Assembly (NCBI GenBank): GCA_032718475.1
Contig: JAUCBJ010005285.1
Span: 1-59,822, forward strand
Direction: 5' to 3'
From: Nemertoderma westbladi
Taxonomy: Eukaryota > Xenacoelomorpha > Nemertodermatida > Nemertodermatidae
Length of the DNA stretch: 59,822 nt
The notes under the pieces: generated by a model
What the model was told of the DNA's origin: nothing
The model's input: only the letters and a program-made list of their open reading frames with translations
Databases searched by the model: none
Shown: piece by piece, positions 55,121 to 59,822 of the stretch
How the letters are laid out: each line of letters begins with the position of its first letter
Numbering within the stretch: the first letter of the stretch is position 1
Made by a program: the position numbers and the translations under genes

Positions 55121-58100
55121 CCCTGCAGGTGTTCGTTTATCACTTTAACAACCACCACCGTATGCTATAGGGCCGAGCCCTGCTGGAGTTCGTTTAGCAC
55201 TTTAACAACCACCACCGTATGCTATAGGGCCGAGCCCTGCAGGTGTTCGTTTATCACTTTAACAACCACCACCGTATGCTATAGGGCCAACAACCACCAC
55301 CGTATGCTATAGGGCCGAGCCCTGCAGGTGTTCGTTTATCACTTTAACAACCACCACCGTATGCTATAGGGCCAACAACCACCACCGTATGCTATAGGGC
55401 CAACAACCACCACCGTATGCTATAGGGCCGAGCCCTGCAGGTGTTCGTTTAGCACTTTAACAACCACCACCGTATGCTATAGGGCCGAGCCCTGCAGGTG
55501 TTCGTTTAGCACTTTAACAACCACCACCGTATGCTATAGGGCCGAGCCCTGCAGGTGTTCGTTTAGCACTTTAACAACCACCACCGTATGCTATAGGGCC
55601 GAGCCCAACAGGTGTTCGTTTAGCACTTTAACAACCACCACCGTATGCTATAGGGCCAACAACCACCACCGTATGCTATAGGGCCGAGCCCTGCAGGTGT
55701 TCGTTTAGCACTTTAACAACCACCACCGTATGCTATAGGGCCGAGCCCTGCAGGTGTTCGTTTAGCACTTTAACAACCACCACCGTATGCTATAGGGCCG
55801 AGCCCTGCAGGTGTTCGTTTAGCACTTTAACAACCACCACCGTATGCTATAGGGCCGAGCCCTGCAGGTGTTCGTTTAGCACTTTAACAACCACCACCGT
55901 ATGCTATAGGGCCGAGCCCTGCAGGTGTTCGTTTAGCACTTTAACAACCACCACCGTATGCTATAGGGCCGAGCCCTGCAGGTGTTCGTTTATCACTTTA
56001 ACAACCACCACCGTATGCTATTAGGGCCGAGCCCAACAGGTGTTCGTTTAGCACTTTAACAACCACCACCGTATGCTATAGGGCCGAGCCCTGCAGGTGT
56101 TCGTTTATCACTTTAACAACCACCACCGTATGCTATAGGGCCGAGCCCTGCAGGTGTTCGTTTAGCACTTTAACAACCACCACCGTATGCTATAGGGCCG
56201 AGCCCTGCAGGTGTTCGTTTAGCACTTTAACAACCACCACCGTATGCTATAGGGCCGAGCCCTGCAGGTGTTCGTTTAGCACTTTAACAACCACCACCGT
56301 ATGCTATAGGGCCGAGCCCTGCAGGTGTTCGTTTAGCACTTTAACAACCACCACCGTATGCTATAGGGCCGAGCCCTGCAGGTGTTCGTTTAGCACTTTA
56401 ACAACCACCACCGTATGCTATAGGGCCGAGCCCTGCAGGTGTTCGTTTAGCACTTTAACAACCACCACCGTATGCTATAGGGCCGAGCCCTGCAGGTGTT
56501 CGTTTAGCACTTTAACAACCACCACCGTATGCTATAGGGCCGAGCCCTGCAGGTGTTCGTTTAGCACTTTAACAACCACCACCGTATGCTATAGGGCCGA
56601 GCCCTGCAGGTGTTCGTTTAGCACTTTAACAACCACCACCGTATGCTATAGGGCCGAGCCCTGCAGGTGTTCGTTTAGCACTTTAACAACCACCACCGTA
56701 TGCTATAGGGCCGAGCCCTGCAGGTGTTCGTTTAGCACTTTAACAACCACCACCGTATGCTATAGGGCCGAGCCCTGCAGGTGTTCGTTTAGCACTTTAA
56801 CAACCACCACCGTATGCTATAGGGCCGAGCCCTGCAGGTGTTCGTTTATCACTTTAACAACCACCACCGTATGCTATAGGGCCGAGCCCTGCAGGTGTTC
56901 GTTTAGCACTTTAACAACCACCACCGTATGCTATAGGGCCGAGCCCTGCAGGTGTTCGTTTAGCACTTTAACAACCACCACCGTATGCTATAGGGCCGAG
57001 CCCTGCAGGTGTTCGTTTAGCACTTTAACAACCACCACCGTATGCTATAGGGCCGAGCCCTGCAGGTGTTCGTTTAGCACTTTAACAACCACCACCGTAT
57101 GCTATAGGGCCGAGCCCTGCAGGTGTTCGTTTAGCACTTTAACAACCACCACCGTATGCTATAGGGCCGAGCCCTGCAGGTGTTCGTTTAGCACTTTAAC
57201 AACCACCACCGTATGCTATAGGGCCGAGCCCTGCAGGTGTTCGTTTAGCACTTTAACAACCACCACCGTATGCTATAGGGCCGAGCCCTGCAGGTGTTCG
57301 TTTAGCACTTTAACAACCACCACCGTATGCTATAGGGCCGAGCCCTGCAGGTGTTCGTTTAGCACTTTAACAACCACCACCGTATGCTATAGGGCCGAGC
57401 CCTGCAGGTGTTCGTTTAGCACTTTAACAACCACCACCGTATGCTATAGGGCCGAGCCCTGCAGGTGTTCGTTTAGCACTTTAACAACCACCACCGTATG
57501 CTATAGGGCCGAGCCCTGCAGGTGTTCGTTTAGCACTTTAACAACCACCACCGTATGCTATAGGGCCGAGCCCTGCAGGTGTTCGTTTAGCACTTTAACA
57601 ACCACCACCGTATGCTATAGGGCCGAGCCCTGCAGGTGTTCGTTTAGCACTTTAACAACCACCACCGTATGCTATAGGGCCGAGCCCTGCAGGTGTTCGT
57701 TTAGCACTTTAACAACCACCACCGTATGCTATAGGGCCGAGCCCTGCAGGTGTTCGTTTAGCACTTTAACAACCACCACCGTATGCTATAGGGCCGAGCC
57801 CTGCAGGTGTTCGTTTAGCACTTTAACAACCACCACCGTATGCTATAGGGCCGAGCCCTGCAGGTGTTCGTTTAGCACTTTAACAACCACCACCGTATGC
57901 TATAGGGCCGAGCCCTGCAGGTGTTCGTTTAGCACTTTAACAACCACCACCGTATGCTATAGGGCCGAGCCCTGCAGGTGTTCGTTTAGCACTTTAACAA
58001 CCACCACCGTATGCTATAGGGCCGAGCCCTGCAGGTGTTCGTTTAGCACTTAACCCCACCGTATGCTATAGGGCCCAACCACCACCGTATGCTATAGGGC

Positions 58101-58672
58101 CGAGCCCTGCAGGTGTTCGTTTAGCACTTTAACAACCACCACCGTATGCTATAGGGCCGAGCCCTGCAGGTGTTCGTTTAGCACTTTAACAACCACCACC
58201 GTATGCTATAGGGCCGAGCCCTGCAGGTGTTCGTTTAGCACTTTAACAACCACCACCGTATGCTATAGGGCCGAGCCCTGCAGGTGTTCGTTTAGCACTT
58301 TAACAACCACCACCGTATGCTATAGGGCCGAGCCCTGCAGGTGTTCGTTTAGCACTTTAACAACCACCACCGTATGCTATAGGGCCGAGCCCTGCAGGTG
58401 TTCGTTTAGCACTTTAACAACCACCACCGTATGCTATAGGGCCGAGCCCTGCAGGTGTTCGTTTAGCACTTTAACAACCACCACCGTATGCTATAGGGCC
58501 GAGCCCTGCAGGTGTTCGTTTAGCACTTTAACAACCACCACCGTATGCTATAGGGCCGAGCCCTGCAGGTGTTCGTTTAGCACTTTAACAACCACCACCG
58601 TATGCTATAGGGCCGAGCCCTGCAGGTGTTCGTTTAGCACTTTAACAACCACCACCGTATGCTATAGGGCCG
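55121..58672 (+). repeat. 57-bp tandem array, about 62 copies
   Basis: The unit is 57 bp and includes CTGCAGGTGTTCGTTTAGCA, CTTTAACAACCACCACCGTA and TGCTATAGGGCCGAGCC. From 56,040 the copies are almost identical, suggesting recent homogenisation. The first 500 bp are irregular: sub-units of about 28 bp (AACAACCACCACCGTATGCT..) are repeated at 55,288, 55,372-55,420 and 55,655, and GAGCCCTG/GAGCCCAA variants occur. One damaged unit lies at about 58,046-58,085. The array fills 90% of the intron and stops 28 bp before the exon at 58,701. Confidence 0.97.
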
Positions 58673-58700
58673 ATAATTTCGCGAAACTATTTTATTCCAG

Positions 58701-58860
58701 GTTAAGAAGCAGTTATCTGATGTTCTGGATAAAGTTGCTGACGGCAGTCCTAAGTTAGACCCCGATGAGACGTTGAATGTTAGTGGTCCTAACGACGAGA
58801 TGACGGACTTGGACGACGATATGACAGCGGAATCTGACATAGATACGTCTCAATTAATTG
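58701..58860 (+). CDS. Coiled-coil protein gene, exon E
   Basis: 160 bp, acceptor ACTATTTTATTCCAG, donor ATTG|GTATGA. It encodes VKKQLSDVLDKVADGSPK, then LDPDETLNVSGPNDEMTD and LDDDMTAESDIDTSQLI: the end of a helix followed by a strongly acidic tail. Phase 0 at the start fits exon D. If the donor is not used, the frame ends seven codons later at TAA 58,878-58,880; splicing is preferred because the donor is reasonable. Exons A-E together encode about 220 residues. Family not recognised. Confidence 0.75.
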
Positions 58861-59219
58861 GTATGAGAATAAATTCATAAAATAATTGACTTTATTACAT
58901 TTTGCAAAAATATCGTTTTTATGAAATGATTGTTCGATGTCCTGGGATTTTTGAAATTTTCTCAATAGAGCAAAAGTCGAATCAAAGTTTCTAGAATATC
59001 TAAGATGTAACATTGTCTGAATGTATTGAGTAAGATGTCTCTATTATTTTCTGAACGTGCTTACAGGTAACTGCACACAGCACAAACAGAACGTAATTAA
59101 TATATATTAGTTCGCAACAATTGTAGCAAAGTGTTAAGTAGATGTTAAATAAAAATAACAGAAGTTGTTTAATAGTAATAAATATAGGCTACTAAAATAA
59201 TCAGTTAGGGGTGAAAACA
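58861..59219. other. Intron or 3' flank, no feature recognised
   Basis: AT-rich, ends at the retrotransposon fragment. Confidence 0.45.
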
Positions 59220-59300
59220 CATCTCCAACCAGATACTATATAGCATTGGAGGTGTCTCATTGGTTCCCCCAAGCTTGACAATACAACAAAGCCGCCTCGG
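59220..59300 (+). pseudogene. Non-LTR retrotransposon fragment, left of a SINE
   Basis: CATCTCCAACCAGATACTAT, GGAGGTGTCTCATTGGTTCC and CCCAAGCTTGACA match the minus-strand element at 43.85-46.7 kb (there at about 44,180-44,095), in plus orientation. It is interrupted at GCCTCGG by the SINE at 59,301. Confidence 0.85.
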
Positions 59301-59591
59301 TGCCTAGGTTCCACCTTGGTGTAGTGGTTGCATTGAATTCACATCTCCTGTAGGTAGTGGGTTCGATCCTCACATGGGCCAGGGCAGTTTTCGTTTCGGC
59401 ACGAATGCTTTAAAGGAACCAGCCAGGGCGCATCTCTGCCTTGCATCCTTAAGTGGTAGCTAAATAAGTACTAGAGTTTCCTCTGGGGAGTAAAGTTCTG
59501 GGGGGACCGCACTGGAAATAAGTCGGCAGACTTTGTGCGTAATCCCTGGCCTAGTGGCCGAAGAAAATTTACTTTTACTTTACTTTACTTT
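59301..59591 (+). mobile_element. tRNA-derived SINE, family B, full length
   Basis: A box in CTTGGTGTAGTGGTTGCA, B box in GTGGGTTCGATCCTCACAT, correctly spaced. The body has words shared with 53,238-53,490 (GCATCTCTGCCTTGCATCCT, GGGGGGACCGCACTGG) and a (TTTAC)n tail. A short direct repeat GCCTC[CG]G (59,294 and 59,592) probably is the target duplication. Confidence 0.85.
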
Positions 59592-59822
59592 GCCTCCGCT
59601 TTGCAGGACATTGCTTTCGCCGTGAGGACCAGCCAGTGCATAATCTTATACATTGGCAGCCTCATGGAGTGAATAAGCATGGTGGACAGCCCATGACTTT
59701 CTTGAGACGCATCTTAAAGGACACTGGCCTTGAAGATGCGGATGATCTATCAAATGTCATGGGTGATAGGGAGTTGTGGCGGCGCAATTTTGTCGACAAG
59801 CCGGCAAAAGCATTCTTAATAT
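59592..59822 (+). pseudogene. Non-LTR retrotransposon 3' end, right of a SINE
   Basis: Resumes at CGCTTTGCAGGACATTGC and runs through TTTCGCCGTGAGGACCAGCC, GGTGGACAGCCCATGACTTT and GGCGGCGCAATTTTGTCGAC, the same order as the C-terminus of the 43.85-46.7-kb element. It continues beyond the window edge. Confidence 0.9.

Noticed and set aside
55121-58672. CRISPR-like regular repeats (57 bp)
   Set aside because: No spacers; a simple tandem satellite in an intron.

Overview
The window is eukaryotic, from an invertebrate-type animal whose phylum I cannot fix. It is AT-rich. It has spliced exons with standard GT-AG junctions, a nuclear gene for a mitochondrial tryptophanyl-tRNA synthetase, decayed non-LTR retrotransposons, tRNA-derived SINEs, small inverted-repeat elements, and a very high load of tandem repeats. 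At least ten long arrays with unrelated units (17 to 65 bp) occupy about 16 kb of the 59.8 kb. Nothing bacterial or viral was seen.

Layout. 1-4.1 kb: dispersed AT-rich repeats, a scrap of reverse transcriptase, and a small single-exon gene (3,096-3,374 +) for a secreted precursor carrying three copies of an SNWK peptide. 4.17-9.53 kb: two abutting arrays (31 bp, then 43 bp). 9.5-18.9 kb: no gene recognised; a hairpin, about four ~155-bp quasi-repeats, a long inverted repeat next to a 1.6-kb terminal-inverted-repeat element, and five ~164-bp units built around a palindrome. 18.9-24.1 kb: a 19-bp array, two retrotransposon remnants, a small inverted-repeat element that carries a 17-bp array and sits inside one remnant with an 8-bp target duplication, and a 65-bp array.

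24.6-58.9 kb: exons of what looks like one plus-strand gene for a coiled-coil/acidic protein (27,982-28,156; 42,884-43,021; 52,463-52,552; 54,662-54,759; 58,701-58,860). All four joins keep the reading frame. Its introns hold most of the rest: three minus-strand genes packed head to tail (a small lysine-rich protein with a mitochondrial-type N-terminus, mitoribosomal protein L57, and mitochondrial tryptophanyl-tRNA synthetase), several arrays (30, 53, 38 and 57 bp), two large retrotransposon copies, SINEs and small inverted-repeat elements. The window ends inside a plus-strand retrotransposon tail split by a SINE.

How the genes relate. The three minus-strand genes all fit mitochondrial protein synthesis or import, lie 46 and 144 bp apart, and could share one transcript. 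They are nested antisense inside a 14.7-kb intron of the coiled-coil gene. The peptide-precursor gene is independent of them. The clearest new points are the SNWK precursor, the compact mitochondrial gene cluster, and the pair of related inverted-repeat elements that shows how a 17-bp array can grow from a two-unit seed.
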